Positions 11,375 through 23,253 are shown, numbered from the stretch's first letter. The stretch: DNA of 64,000 nucleotides from Maea johnstoni (GCA_963942565.1 OZ012690.1:7178086-7242085); one strand, 5' to 3'. A program made the numbers and translations. Notes: generated by a model not told the origin, from the sequence alone.

Positions 11375-11890
11375 CTACCTGCAGAGACAACAAATGAAAT
11401 CAACAATGAATTCAACAATGAATTGTCTGAAAGCATATTACTCCCCATCCTACCACGCTGCTACCTGCAGAGACAACAATGAAATCAACAATGAATTCAA
11501 CAATGAATTATCTGAAAGCATATTACTCCCCATCCTACCACGCTGCTACCTGCAGAGACAACAATGAAATCAACAATGAATTGTCTGAAAGCATATTACT
11601 CCCCATCCTACCACACTGCTACCTGCAGAGACAACAATGAAATCAACAATGAATTGTCTGAAAGCATATTACTCCCCATCCTACCACGCTGCTACCTGCA
11701 GAGACAACAATGAAATCAACAATGAATTGTCTGAAAGCATATTACTCCCCATCCTACCACACTGCTACCTGCAGAGACAACAATGAAATCAACAATAAAA
11801 TAAACAATGAATTGTCTGAAAGCATATTACTCCCCATCCTACCACGCTGCTACCTGCAGAGACAACAATGAAATCAACAATGAATTGTCA
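11339..11890. repeat. minisatellite (72-86 bp unit, ~7 copies) derived from an exon edge
   Basis: Each unit contains 'actccccatcctaccacgct' then 'gctacctgcagagacaacaa', followed by 'tgaaatcaacaatgaatt' blocks. On the minus strand this is the HhH exon's acceptor (CTGCAGGTAG) plus its first codons. The exon edge itself is the most 3' copy. Unit length differs by a 12-bp 'caacaatgaatt' step. Confidence 0.85.
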
Positions 11891-12427
11891 AGCATCATAA
11901 ACCTATGGTCCAAATTATTTATTACACATTTTACTATGTACAAATAGAGAGTGATAATGGCTTCAATCAACTCATATATACATGATATACCAATGTGCTC
12001 CACAACTCATAATACTGAGCTCTACAACATAACCACTTGCCCCGTAACTCATCTTTGTTTAACAGTGGCAGGGCAAGTGGATGTACCAGTACTCCAGTAG
12101 GGCAAGTAAACAATAGAGGAAAGCTTGCCCGCTCACAAATAATGTTTAGGAAACTATGTTGCACCCTGCATGGGCTAAGATCCTTTGCTTACAGCAAACA
12201 TTGCAAACATGAATAAACATTCATTTCATCACCTTGTCATATAAATGCATGTGGTCTGAATAATGCCAACAAATCATATTCACAGTACACCCCCACTATT
12301 CCTGTGTCCAGCACAGCCTTATCATTATTTCTGAATTCAGCCTACTACCCACATACACAGTTTGTGAACAAAACTCATAATGCTGGCACCATCATTAACT
12401 GCTAAGTACTGCCATTATGTACACAAC
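11891..12427. other. no gene; weak GGCAAGT-type repeat
   Basis: A patch at about 12035-12130 carries 'gggcaagt'/'cttgccc' blocks like the elements at 19.1 and 21.9 kb, without clear ends. Otherwise nothing was recognised. Confidence 0.4.
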
Positions 12428-12740
12428 AGTGTCTTAGCCAGTATTCAGAAACCGGGTGCCTAAAATTGGCAGTTGTAAAATTTTTGGGTGTCCAAATTTT
12501 TAAGGGGCATCGCAATATACTCATATTTCAACCATAAACATGTATAAATTCATCAAAATAAGGCATGATATCATTAAACAATGCCATGGGAATTATAAGG
12601 AGATGAAAAACTTCAATTATAAGCTTGAGATTGAGATTTTTTTAAATTCCACACAAAAAAGATTTGGGTGTCCTGAAGGGTTCATTTTAAGGGTTTGGGT
12701 GTCCAAAAAGGCACCCAGACGCCCTGCTGGCTAAGACCAT
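12428..12740. mobile_element. family-D miniature element, reverse orientation
   Basis: Begins 'gtcttagccagtattcagaa' and ends '...gccctgctggctaagacca'. The interior is the reverse complement of the 42.2-kb copy. Complete or nearly so. Confidence 0.75.
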
Positions 12741-12920
12741 GGTACACAATCAATATACCTTGTGTGGCCCTTTATTGTATAGATCTGACTTAAGCTACCC
12801 ATATACAGATGTTAACAGCATCACCATTAGGACTGCTTTTGTCTTCAAGCACTCTCCTATGTGACCCCTGATTTTTACTGACTGATAGCAAAATACCCAA
12901 ATAATTATGAGCTAATCGCA

Positions 12921-12956
12921 TAGCTCTGGCACCACTCATGAGTGGTGCCAGAGCTA
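12921..12956. repeat. 36-bp perfect palindrome
   Basis: Two 18-base halves, TAGCTCTGGCACCACTCA and its exact reverse complement, meet with no spacer. In single-stranded form it would fold into an 18-bp stem. Confidence 0.95.
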
Positions 12957-14233
12957 GGACTATTGTTCTTAGCTTCATGATGACTTTTCCCCCGTACAGC
13001 CAGCCCATTGACATTGGCAGATACCTACCTAGTTCTGCTGAACTTAAAATTAGACCCCTTGATATATGGCTGATTGCAGGCATAAATATCATTTACTAGT
13101 GATAATCCGATGATATATTATATAATCCATCATCGGATCGAAAGGGTTTCGATTAAAACGATCCCCAAATTTGGCATCGATTATAATCGAAATAAACAGC
13201 AAAAAGGATGTGTTTTGACACATCTTCCTGGACATATTTTGACCAAGTTTTTCTGCCAAAAACAGTACCAGAAAATGTCTGAAATATTACTTACTTAGCG
13301 GCAGAAATAGCCAATAAGTGCTGCTGGGATGAAAGCGGGTGCAACTGATTATGATCGATCATCGGTTGTACCTAACTGATGATGGATCATGAAAATCCAA
13401 GCTGATTCCTACCACTATCATTTACTCTATTTCCTTGTCACCTTTTCACGTGGTCAGAACTGGAGGAGCCTTACTTTAGCACCATCAGTTAACTTCCTTA
13501 CTACTCTTGTCCTCCCGCAGTCTTTCCAATGCAGACCATTCATTAACATGTAGAAAGTGACAGTTACATACCCATTAAGGCATGCAGAGCTAAGATCCTT
13601 ATATTACCTCAGATATGCACACAACATGAATAGCATCTATTCTATTTCCTTATCCTCTGTCCATGTAGTCCTCCTCTGGCCTGTGGGGTGTACAATCCTT
13701 ATTACTCAGACTGTCTTCTAGTTGCAGCAGTTTCCCATACAGTCCCTTTCATTGACACTGACAGCAAAACTCACTTAGTAATGTGGAGTTAAGATCCTTT
13801 TGTTTAGGACAGATATTGCACACATATATCATTTATTCCATTTCCTTATCATATATATATCCCATGGATATATCCGTGTGGTCAAATTTCTGATGTGTAC
13901 AGTAATCCTTACTTCTCCTGTTTTCCACTCAATCTTTTCAATACAGTCCTGTCATTGACACTGACAGATAGCTTCCTACCCACTCAGTCGTGCAGAGCTA
14001 AGATCCTCAGATAACAGAAGATATGTATGTGGGTATCATTTATGTCATTTCCTTTTCTTATGTCAATTTGGTCAGAACTCCTACTTATGCACAGTCCTTT
14101 GGTCCTCCCACAGTCTTTACATGTACAGTCCTTTCATTGACACTGACAGCTAGCTTCTTGCTCACTCAGTCATGCAGAGCTAAGACCCTTAGATCTAACA
14201 GCTGATATTGTATACATATGAATATCATTTATG

Positions 14234-14616
14234 TAGGGCTGTCATTGGTAAGAAATATTTATCGATTCGATAATTGACAAAATTATTACCGATATGCTAC
14301 TTCGATTCGATCAAATTCAAAATGAATGAAAACCAGCAATGTGCTTATGAGGAATGGTTGTACTTCGCATTTGGGGTGATTTTTTGACCTATTGATCACA
14401 GCCCTAACACATACCCATTCATCTGTGTGAATTCAAGGATAAATGGAATGGCAAACACAGTTGTAGTGGGGAATTTATGTGTTGTTCAAGCTGTGTTTTC
14501 CTGAAAAATAGTTTATTTACCTAATTTGCATATGAATCGATATGTTGTGCCTTCTTCGATATCGATAAGTTTTTTTTGTCGATTCATCGATACGGGCGTT
14601 ATCAATGACAGCCCTA
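14234..14616. mobile_element. hAT-like miniature element (family F), complete
   Basis: Terminal inverted repeats TAGGGCTGTCATTG / CAATGACAGCCCTA flank 383 bp of AT-rich, non-coding sequence. The 8-bp target duplication CATTTATG is exact (14226-14233 and 14617-14624). TAGGG ends with an 8-bp duplication are standard for hAT elements. It inserted into the old satellite array. Confidence 0.92.
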
Positions 14617-15620
14617 CATTTATGACAGTTCCTTTTCATATCCTATTTGGTCAGAACTCTTAATTTTGAACTATCATTACTGCTCATGATTTCCCAGTCT
14701 TACCCATGCAATCCATTCTTTGACATGGATTACCTATCCCCTCAGTCGTGCAGAGCTGAGATCCTTTGATAACAGCTGATATTGGAGACATATTCAATAT
14801 CATTCATGCCATTTGCTTTTAATAATTCCATTTGGTCAGAACTCCTCACTTAGCAACACTCACCACTGCTCCTGCTTTCCCAGTCTTTCCAATGCAATCC
14901 ATAGATAGATAGATAATCTTTATTTCAAGTCGGTAGTAATCCATCCATTGACACTGACAGTTACCTCCTCACTCACTCATGCCGAGCTAAGATCCTTTGA
15001 TTAAGCAGATATTGCTGACATGTGAATATCATTTATTCCATTTCCTTAGATCCTGTGAGCCTTTGGGTGACTGCCGTGTATCTGTGAATGCCTGGGGGGC
15101 GTTCTGCAGCTCACCACAGGTGCCTGTCATATCAATCCATTAGCAGTGGTCAGCACAGTGATAAGAGATAGACTAACTACATTAGTAATGCTGATCCTGG
15201 CCACATTAATCCATATCTCCACACTCATACAGGCACACACCCTGATAGCCCACTGCCATCAAAGACTTCCTAAGATAAACGGTAGTTCCACGATCACCTA
15301 AAACAACATCCCACTGGACAGTGGGCTTCGGTTATATAAACAATAATTCAAATATTTTATCAGAAACATCCCACTAGACAAATGTTTTCTGACATTAACA
15401 GAAATAATTACATTCCATGAGAAACACCCTGGTAGATAATCTATCCATAGAATTCAAATAGCAATTGAAATATTTGATACATAGGAACATCAATCCTAAG
15501 GCCAGTGGACAGATTCAGTGCCATGTTTATGTCATAAGGGGCCCACCAAGAGTTTCATATTTAAGGAAACTGTCTCAGCAGTCTTATGAAATCAGACCTT
15601 TGTTTACATGAGACTATGAG

Positions 15621-16006
15621 TAGGAGTGTGATCGGTATCCAAGGTTTGGAATTGGAATCGGTAATGTTTTTTCCGATACTTTCCGATTCCTAACGGCATA
15701 TACAGGGAGAAGAATCATAGCATTTTGGTGAAAAACTGTATCAGATGCTTCACAATTTTAACATTCCCACACTATACTTTCTTTTTTAGGTAGTAGATTA
15801 GATGACCTGGCACACTGAGCTACTGACTGGTGTTGTCTCATTACTTAGTCATTTTATTGCATTGCAATATGATGACAAAATGACTATCAATTAGTATCAA
15901 CCATTTGTCAATTCCAGAATCGGAATGATCGATATGAGATTTTATAGCGATCTTTTCCATGGGATCGGCGATTCCACCCGATGCCTTGGTATCGATTACA
16001 CTCCTA
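15621..16006. mobile_element. hAT-like miniature element (family I)
   Basis: Ends TAGGAGTGTGATCGGTATCC and, inverted, GGTATCGATTACACTCCTA. Flanking octamers ACTATGAG and GTTATGAG agree at six of eight bases, an aged target duplication. Interior non-coding. Confidence 0.8.
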
Positions 16007-16034
16007 GTTATGAGCCTTACAACAATTTTAAAAC

Positions 16035-16245
16035 CCCTCTCATGCTGAGGCTACTTTCAATGTTCAGAGCATAGGACGAACAGATTTTTGAAAAATATCT
16101 AAACCCTGCCATTTAGGTATACATTGGGTAGCTCTCGCTGAGTACTGTCAGATGACTACCCATGTGCCAGGGTTTCAGTCATTTTAAAGTATTTTTTGCA
16201 TCATTTTGTATTGCCAAAATTAGCCACCACCAGCATAAGGGTCAA
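16035..16245. mobile_element. TTAA-type miniature element (family C), eroded ends
   Basis: Runs from 'cctctcatgctgaggctact' to 'ccaccaccagcataagggtc', with all internal family blocks. The flanking TTAA sites are altered. Confidence 0.75.
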
Positions 16246-16249
16246 GTGC

Positions 16250-17770
16250 TTGTAAAGTAATATATATAGCAAGTATGTGTGGTTAGTACATGGTGGTAAA
16301 AAATGCATTTGGTGCAAATATCAGATATATTACCTTTATAGGGATGTAACACTAACCTCAGATCAATAACACAGCCATGCAGGGCTCTATTGTTAGTCTT
16401 GTTCCTGTGTGGGAGGTAGCTGTGAGGTTTACAACAAAAAGATCCTATATCACCACCTTCATAAGTAATTCATTCTGCCAATATGTGTACAGTGATGTTG
16501 CCATTTAATCAACCCTTATGGAGCAGTATTCAGCTGTAGATTGCTATCATAATCAGTCAAAATGATACTAATCAATAAAAGCAAAAAGAAATGGCTGGAG
16601 ATTGACATTTTTGCATCAATTCATGTCAGTCCGAAAAATGTGGCTATGTGATAAAACTTCCAATGGTCACATCATCATTTTGGGAAGAGATCTATAATCT
16701 TATACTGAATTTACTGATTTTTTTTATTAATCAGACAACTCGCCTATATCTAGGCTATCTTATATACTCACATACATACAAACAGCTTTTGTCCTAGTTC
16801 AATCCCCAATTATAGTGACGGGTTTTGGCCAGGATTTTGAAAGATTTTTTGGGCGTCCTATTTTTCAAGGGCAACAACAATATATACTACGGGGTAATTT
16901 TTGAGGGTTTGGGTGTCCAAATGATGCTCTGCTAGCTGGCCACAAGTCAGGCTTAGCTGTTCTCAAAGAGAATGTGCCAGTACACTGTTGTCCAAGTGAT
17001 GTCGGTAGATCACAAAGAAGACATTCCCAGTCTGTGGCCAAGGCAAACAGGTTGAGGTTATTTGAAAAGCATGCAGCTGAACAAGCTATTTGTTTTACAT
17101 AACTATTTAGCCACAAGCCTGCCAAATATGTTTAAACATGAAAGCTTTAATATTGACATGACACAAGTGTAATTTCTTTAGATCTTTTACTCAAGAGAAT
17201 CACACAATACACATTTAACCAGAATGATTCTATGATTTTTCAGACAAAATTGAACAATGCATGATGTGAAAGCACTGGCTACAAAATTTCCACAATATGT
17301 AAATCTTGGATGTGATGAACAAATCATGGTTCATTTTAATGCTAGCCTTCCTTTCCTTTTGCCTACCCTGTGGTAGGGTGTACATTGTACATGTACAGAA
17401 AGGCTGTCTCCAGACTCCACCCTCCACTCCAGTCAGGCAAACTTCTCACAATTTCGCCATGTTTTCCAAAGTACATAAACCATTCCTTGCTTTACTTCGA
17501 TGACTTATCCATGTAAATTGTATAATGGGCCAAATGCACAAGTACTTTTTATCCTGAGTCGAATTTGCACCAGGCTATTGGCAACCTTTTCTGTAGGAAC
17601 AAATCACTTTCACATATACACTTCCCTGGATTGCTGGATAAACAAAAACGTGCAAACAGCACATTAACAGGGATATTCCGAGAAATTTCAAGGCAACACA
17701 GCTAAGCAAAGGTACGAAAGAGATCCCTCACCTTTTCATAGTGAAGGCTGGATAGTTGAAATTAACCTTA
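16250..17770. other. no confident gene; family-D remnant
   Basis: A family-D piece lies at about 16815-16935 ('ttggccaggattttgaaaga' ... 'gatgctctgctagctggcc'). The remainder shows no exon I could support. Confidence 0.4.
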
Positions 17771-17771
17771 C

Positions 17772-17960
17772 CTGATCATTTTGGGAGTTATTCAGGAAAA
17801 TCCCCCTAACTAATGTAAACGCCGTATGACGGCCGCCATTTTACTCCACATTGGTGAAATGACGTCACGAGCGGAAGCCACACGGAAATTCCCGAGCGAT
17901 GAATGTTTTAGTTCGCCTGTCCGACGATAGGTGGCAGGACCGCCTGCATCACTTTTGAAA
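17772..17960 (-). promoter_or_regulatory. CpG-rich promoter and first-exon candidate, minus strand
   Basis: A GC-rich island in AT-rich surroundings carries a full CRE palindrome TGACGTCA (17860-17867) and, on the minus strand, AAAATGGCGGC, a YY1-type motif that in animal promoters usually lies just downstream of the start site in the sense direction. A strong donor CAG|GTAAGG follows at 17771 on minus, with an ATG seven bases before it. This suggests a first exon transcribed leftward, possibly for the HhH-exon gene at 11.3 kb; that link is inference. Confidence 0.5.
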
Positions 17961-18580
17961 ACATCACCTAAGACAGAACCACAGAAACACCCTCATGTCT
18001 CAGATAGAATCCTTCGATTACTATCTGTACTTTTATTTCATGAAGATTTATCGATTTAGGATGTTTAAGTGCTTGCATATCACAACTAACACCTATCAAT
18101 TTTATGTAAATGTCTGGTATAAAAATGGGTCAAGTCATGTTTTTACTAAAAAAATTAGGTTTTTCATAATCATATCTCAAAATCTCTTGGAAGTCATTTC
18201 TTTTTCAAGGTCTTAACTCCCAAAACTGCCCAACTGCAGAAACACTTTGTATTTATCAGTGTTGATCAGAAAGTTTTGAAGTGCATGTTAGCTGATTTGA
18301 GGTTGTTATTCAAATCCAAGGTATTTGTAAATTGTTTGTTACATCAGAGAGAGTCATTGAAGTCCCTGGTTATAGGAGAGGGCCCTATTAAAAATCAATT
18401 TGAGGGTTTCTCATGAAATAAATAACAGTGTTTAGAATTTATACCAGACCCACCTACTGTTAGGTAGGTGAGGTCCTTGAGTTTATGCTGTATGGTTAGT
18501 TGATGTGGATCCCCCACCAATAAGATCCTCCTTGAGGGCTTGAAAGATATGGTTCTCAGATGTGTGTTATTGAAACATTT
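17961..18580. other. no gene recognised
   Basis: AT-rich. A stray 'agggccctattaaaaatcaa' near 18382 resembles an end of the element at 18581. Confidence 0.4.
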
Positions 18581-19020
18581 AAGGGCCCTATTAAGAATCA
18601 CCTTGATTTTGTTCTAAAACAATGGTTTTTGTAAATTAATTGACTTCCAATTTTTTTTGCAATTTAATTGAATTTACAAACAGACCGAATATTAACTTTT
18701 AATCATTCTTATTTGTAAGAAAGAGGCAAACCTAGGTAGGGTTAGATAGTAATTTAAGTTCCTTGTTTTTTGTGGTAAAATGGAAGGCTGTCAATTTTTG
18801 GCCATTGCAGCCTTCAAGTCTGTGGCTTGGTCATCACATCACTACCTTCTTCCACCAAATTTGTTAGTTATCAAATAATCTCAATTAGATTTTCTATAGC
18901 CCCAAAGTCACTTAGTATTCACACAGGAAATATCATGATCCTACATCTTGTGATGACATTTCCACGGGAAGAAAACCAAATTGATTGTTAATAGGGCCCT
19001 GATTCTTAATAGGGCTCCTT
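18581..19020. mobile_element. short inverted-repeat element
   Basis: Left end AAGGGCCCTATTAAGAATCA and right end TGATTCTTAATAGGGCTCCTT are imperfect inverted repeats about 440 bp apart. No coding region. Superfamily unknown; target duplication unclear. Confidence 0.55.
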
Positions 19021-19106
19021 CCGATACATGTACAAAGACCTTGGGGGTAATATCTTGTTGGAATTATATGTAGTGAAAGAAAGACAGTATGAGGAATGTT
19101 TATGTG

Positions 19107-19458
19107 CAGGGCTTGACATTAAGCACTGTCCTGTCGTCCGGGACAAGTGATATTGGCCGCCGGACAAGTACTTCTGTTCAGTTACTGTTCCGGCTGACCA
19201 GTGGAATTATCAGACGCATAATACTCCGGGTGATCACGGGTCCAGTTAAAAGTCCATTGTTGAAGAAAATTGGCTCTGATCTACAGGAAATCTATGAATC
19301 TATGAAGACTTGTGAACCTATAGCCCAGCAGTCCTCAGTTACCAGCTGAAGCCTGACCCCTAGTGAGGCCGGGCAAGTAAAACTTAGCCCAGGCAAGTGA
19401 AAGCCTCATGGCACTTGCCCGCGGGGCAAGTGCCTCAAAAAGTTAATGTCAAGGCCTG
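19107..19458. mobile_element. CAGGG-ended miniature element (GGCAAGT type), exact 5-bp duplication
   Basis: Ends CAGGGCTTGACATTAA and TTAATGTCAAGGCCTG. Flanks ATGTG and ATGTG are identical, a clean 5-bp target duplication. The interior is rich in 'ggcaagtg' and 'ggacaagt' words in both orientations. Confidence 0.85.
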
Positions 19459-19459
19459 A

Positions 19460-20991
19460 TGTGGTATAGATAGGGAATTAAAAATTCACTCCTCTTTGCC
19501 TGAGTATGTCTGTGACTTATGCCTACTCAAGTCAAGTCACCGGTAACTTTCTAACTTTTCCTCCAGAACCATCTCCTGGAAACTATTAGTACCTGGGTCT
19601 CTTGTTTAGAGGTTGATGAGGCACTTCTTCAAGTGCCTTGGAGAAGTAAATAACCCATTAATGCCAAAAGAAGCCTGACACTGATTGGTCTTTGTCTCCC
19701 AGTGAGTCTTCACACCAGAGAGATGGATCCCCTTGATCCGCAACCCCATTGCCTCAGCATGCTAGTACCTAGAGTGTCCGTGCCTCGAGTAACGCGGCGA
19801 AGACTGGGAAAATATTGGTGACGTAATTGTTTTCAGAAAGAGGCTGGCAGCTTGACACAACTGATGGAATGCTCTGTGCAGTAAGCAAGCAGCAGAGAAA
19901 CTGACTAGCTGACTGGGTCTGCAGCTTGTCATTCTATCTAGGTCAGATAGTTACCAAGGAGATAAGCCCAGCAGGCAGCCAATCATGGGGGTACACAGCT
20001 TATCTATGACTCATAGAGAGGCAGCGACATTTGAGGATGCAAGCACAGTACCCACTCCCTGTCTACTACTCCCAGCTTCACACAGAGAATAGACATGGTG
20101 AGATTAGGTCAGGGACTTATGCCAGGACCCGTCCCACCTGTCTTTTCCTGAAAACCACCTTTATGGACAGGGACAATTTTCTATGAAGAATTTTCAATTT
20201 TGACTTTTGGAGGGTAATTACCAAATTACCAAATATTTCCCAAGAAACCATGCATCTTCTAGGACAGAGCTGAAGTGCAAAATGCCCTTTTTGACATAAT
20301 AGGCTATATAATGTAGTTGGTAGAAGGATTTGAAGTAGATTAGTAGCTAAATGTGGACGGGCAGAAATTTTGAAATTGTTGTTGTGGACAGGCACTTTTG
20401 AAATCCTGGCGAAAACCCTGGATTAGGTGTGTCCAGCGCTTCACTATAGGCCATACGGTAATTGGTCTCTGGCGACCAATCCATTGTTCCATTCATCTCA
20501 GTAAGTAGTACACATTAATTGTTAATTTAAGCTCAAGGTTGTAAAAACATTGAGATTTTAGACCAGGAATATATATAAAAAGACAAAAGACGAGTTCATA
20601 ACACTAGGTCTATTTTACTTCATTTCATGGCTCTTTGCAGATTCTGGAGGATGGAATTTGATTTGACACCAGAACACAGATTGTATCATGACAAACAGCA
20701 CGATTAACGATCACTGGATACGCAACCAGCAGATCTCGCTCCACAGCCTCAGGACGACTCCTAGCCCAGAACCACTCAAGAGATGCATCTGCGCGTGTGC
20801 GTGAGCAGCCTCCTCTAATGTAAACAGATATGAAAGCCCTCATTGGTCTTTGTCTCCTAGTGACGTCATGTCCACTGAGACTATAGATTCAACGAGATTA
20901 GGTGTCCAGGGCTTTAAAATGGGTCCTATGGTAATTGGACTGTGGCGACCAATCCATGTTCTATTCATCTAGGCAAACATGTAAGACTATT
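19460..20991. other. no gene; mixed repeats
   Basis: A family-D-like variant with 'ggacaggc' words covers about 20103-20420. Two direct 70-bp copies containing 'ctggcgaccaatccat'-like sequence lie at about 20433-20503 and 20902-20972, the second ending just before the triplicated block. A TGACGTCA site lies at about 20861. No exon could be supported. Confidence 0.45.
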
Positions 20992-21299
20992 TTATTTTTT
21001 AAAATTCTCTGGGGTGATTTTCTTAATTCTTATCATTGGTTGAGTAAGTTAAACAAATTACTTATGATAGGTTTTGGTTGCGTACCATGGTTAGTCCGTG
21101 ATGGTCTGATATGTTGGTGATAATAGGGTTGGGGGGATTTTGCACCTAAGCCATTAGTTGTGACTGGAACTATGATTGCTCATAGGGATATGAAACAAAA
21201 GTCGTATCTGGTTCATAGATCTTTAGATGTTCGTCACTACCCATTTATTTATTTCTATCCCTCTGTTGTACCGGTCTCAGGTTAATATCATGATTAATA

Positions 21300-21735
21300 T
21301 ACCGTATGCGCCCGATTAACCGCACGGTGCGGGAAGGTTGGGAAAATTTTCTGTAGAAGGGATGTTGGCAATCTTCCGTTTTACCGCACACCTCAATGAT
21401 TGCGTGTCGGAGCGTATTGGCCGTTATTGCACCTTTGCGTTCTCGCTGTTCAGTTTGTTTAGACGTTTGCCGCATGTGAAAAGATCGTTAATTGGTCAAT
21501 AGTACAATCATGCAGCGAATATGAACAGTTGGAGCGCGAAGGAATTGGCAGAATTCAGTGCTGGTTTGCAGACACGGCAAGAGGAAAGGTATGTGATTTT
21601 GCTTTTCTTACTACTTCTGGGGGGGGGAGGGGGGGTAGTTTTATGAGTTTTTCATGACAATTGGGCTGGCCATTTCCCCTCTAACCGTGAAAAAAAGGGG
21701 GGGGGGGAGGTGCGCTTATTAGGGCGAATACGGTA
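21300..21735. mobile_element. inverted-repeat element inside the 5-kb block
   Basis: Ends 'taccgtatgcgcccgattaa' and, inverted, 'taccgtattcgccctaataa', both continuing into CGCAC, about 26 bp with few mismatches. Between them is GC-rich sequence with two short divergent open frames (minus from 21475, plus from 21521) and G-rich runs at 21609-21630 and 21694-21710. A divergent relative of the end occurs near 39195. Equivalent copies start near 26299 and 31307. Confidence 0.7.
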
Positions 21736-21830
21736 GTGGCATATGCAAGTTAACTCAACTATTCAATATTTAATCACTTTTCTATTCCAGAAATGCCTCA
21801 TCAGCGTTTAAAGACGGAGAAATACTTTAG
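21521..21830 (+). CDS. possible two-exon micro-ORF (35 codons)
   Basis: An ATG at 21521 opens 22 codons ending at a good donor (AAAG|GTATGTG, 21588). An acceptor TCTATTCCAG|A at 21790 continues the frame for 12 more codons to a TAG at 21828-21830. The peptide starts MNSWSAKELAEFSAGLQTRQ. I do not recognise it. Its intron spans the right end of the inverted-repeat element, so it may be a fossil exon pair of that element rather than a host gene. The same structure is present in all three block copies. Confidence 0.25.
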
Positions 21831-21892
21831 AAAGGACTACAGGTGTCACAGAAAACATATTGTTTGGAATATGGCTGACAGTTGGCAAATAG

Positions 21893-22252
21893 CAGGCACC
21901 AACATAATTTTAGAACTAACTTGCGATGCCGGGCAAGTAGTTTAGTATTTTTACTTGCCCGAAATAATTTTGGACTTGCCTGAAATAAGTTATAACTTAT
22001 GCTCTAGAAAGACATGTATTGCTTATCATGGATTTAAAGATATGAATGATATACCATTTTCTTTTCAGTTTTGTTGCATTATTTGTATATTTCTGGATAT
22101 TTGGGCAATTTAATATTTAAAAATGTGCGTAATGTTCAGAAAATCAGCTTGCCAATTCGGGCAAGTGAAAACTAAAATGCACTTGCCCGAAAGCCCTTTT
22201 TCCAAAAATTCACTTACCAGAGCAAGCAGGCTAGTACTTATGTCGGTGCCTG
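21893..22252. mobile_element. CAGGC-ended miniature element (GGCAAGT type)
   Basis: Ends CAGGCACCAACATAATT and '...TTATGTCGGTGCCTG'. Flanking AATAG and AATAC match at four of five bases. The interior carries repeated 'acttgccc'/'gggcaagt'. Present in all three block copies; a relative is at 44300. Confidence 0.75.
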
Positions 22253-22411
22253 AATACCTTTTCATTTGTTTCAATATGCACTTAGTAAGATTTGACTGAT
22301 GTAAAATAAGGGAATGTGTGACAGTAAAGTTTGAGTTCATTTCCAATGTCACATTGCTTGTCAAGTTGAGAAGCGCACTGACAACTTAACAATGGTATTT
22401 CTCTCTCTATA

Positions 22412-22435
22412 TATGTGTGTGTGTATGTGCATATA

Positions 22436-22514
<79 letters not shown>
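22412..22514. repeat. (GT)n(TA)n microsatellite
   Basis: A short GT/AC segment runs into a pure TA run. It expands slightly in copies 2 (to about 27521) and 3 (to about 32529), the main length difference between blocks. It also produces artificial Ile-Tyr open frames. Confidence 0.95.
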
Positions 22515-22973
22515 TTTAATGCGACTTGTAAAGACAACATCAAACAGAAGCTTATTGGACAAGTATTTATTTCAAAAATATCAAAATAAGAACAGGTATA
22601 ATGGGAATTGTCTGACGTTTTAAAATAATGACAATCATTTCCTTGATGACTAGAAACAGAATACTGGATAGGCAAACAATCACAATTGAAAACAGTGGAC
22701 ATGTTTTGATAAAACATTTCTGTAATAAAATGAAGTAATTCTAAAATTCCAACATAAAATTAAGATAAGGCCTTGGGGACTTCTTATGAGTATATAACCA
22801 TACTGATTCAACTTAGAACTAAAATTACCACCAAATTATTGACAAAAATACCACTCACTGATGGTAAAAGTAACTGGCCTACAAAAGTATTTTCCTCTTA
22901 CAAATCTCAAATTTTACTTAAATAAAGAAACAAATGAAATTAACCTACTGACATATTAATTTATCTCTATCAA

Positions 22974-23253
22974 CTGGCCTCGACGCTAACTTAAAAAGTA
23001 ACTGGCCCTGTAGGAACAGTGAACCTAGGATCTACTGGTCCTTCATAATTTTCACATGTCCTAGAAATTTTACTCATGACATTATCAGGCATTTTATGTG
23101 CCTGATGTGGGGTAAAGCTTGTTGACAAGAATGTCTCTTAATGTTTACTGGCCCTATAGGACCAGTTGAACTCTGTTTTTACTGGCCCCAAGTCATTTTT
23201 TTGGAATTTTTACTGGTCTGGGGCCAGCGATTCACTGTTAGTGTAGAGCTCGG
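22974..23253. mobile_element. eroded GGCC-type miniature element
   Basis: Contains 'cctcgacgctaacttaaaaa', 'aactggccctgtaggaacag' and 'ggggccagcgattcactg', the same order as copies at 42863, 44776 and 51467. The terminal CAGG/CCTG bases are lost. Confidence 0.65.

Larger units (their letters stand above)
12780..15045. repeat. degenerate satellite, ~180-200 bp unit, ~7-8 copies
   Basis: Poorly conserved direct units share, in order, 'atatcatttattccatttcc', 'tggtcagaactcc', 'tttcccagtctttccaatgc', 'cattgacactgacag' and 'catgcagagctaagatcc'. Divergence between units is high, so the array is old. It is interrupted by a hAT-like element (14234-14616) and holds a 36-bp palindrome in its first unit. 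Confidence 0.75.

Noticed and set aside
20625-20843. 72-codon minus open frame in a GC-richer patch next to a TGACGTCA site
   Set aside because: No recognisable domain, and parts of the surrounding sequence recur near 19.7 and 45.4 kb, so it looks like repeat DNA.
22361-22717. Open frames with Ile-Tyr runs on both strands, repeated in the other two blocks
   Set aside because: Produced by the TA microsatellite, which has no stop codons in these frames; no splice or motif support.
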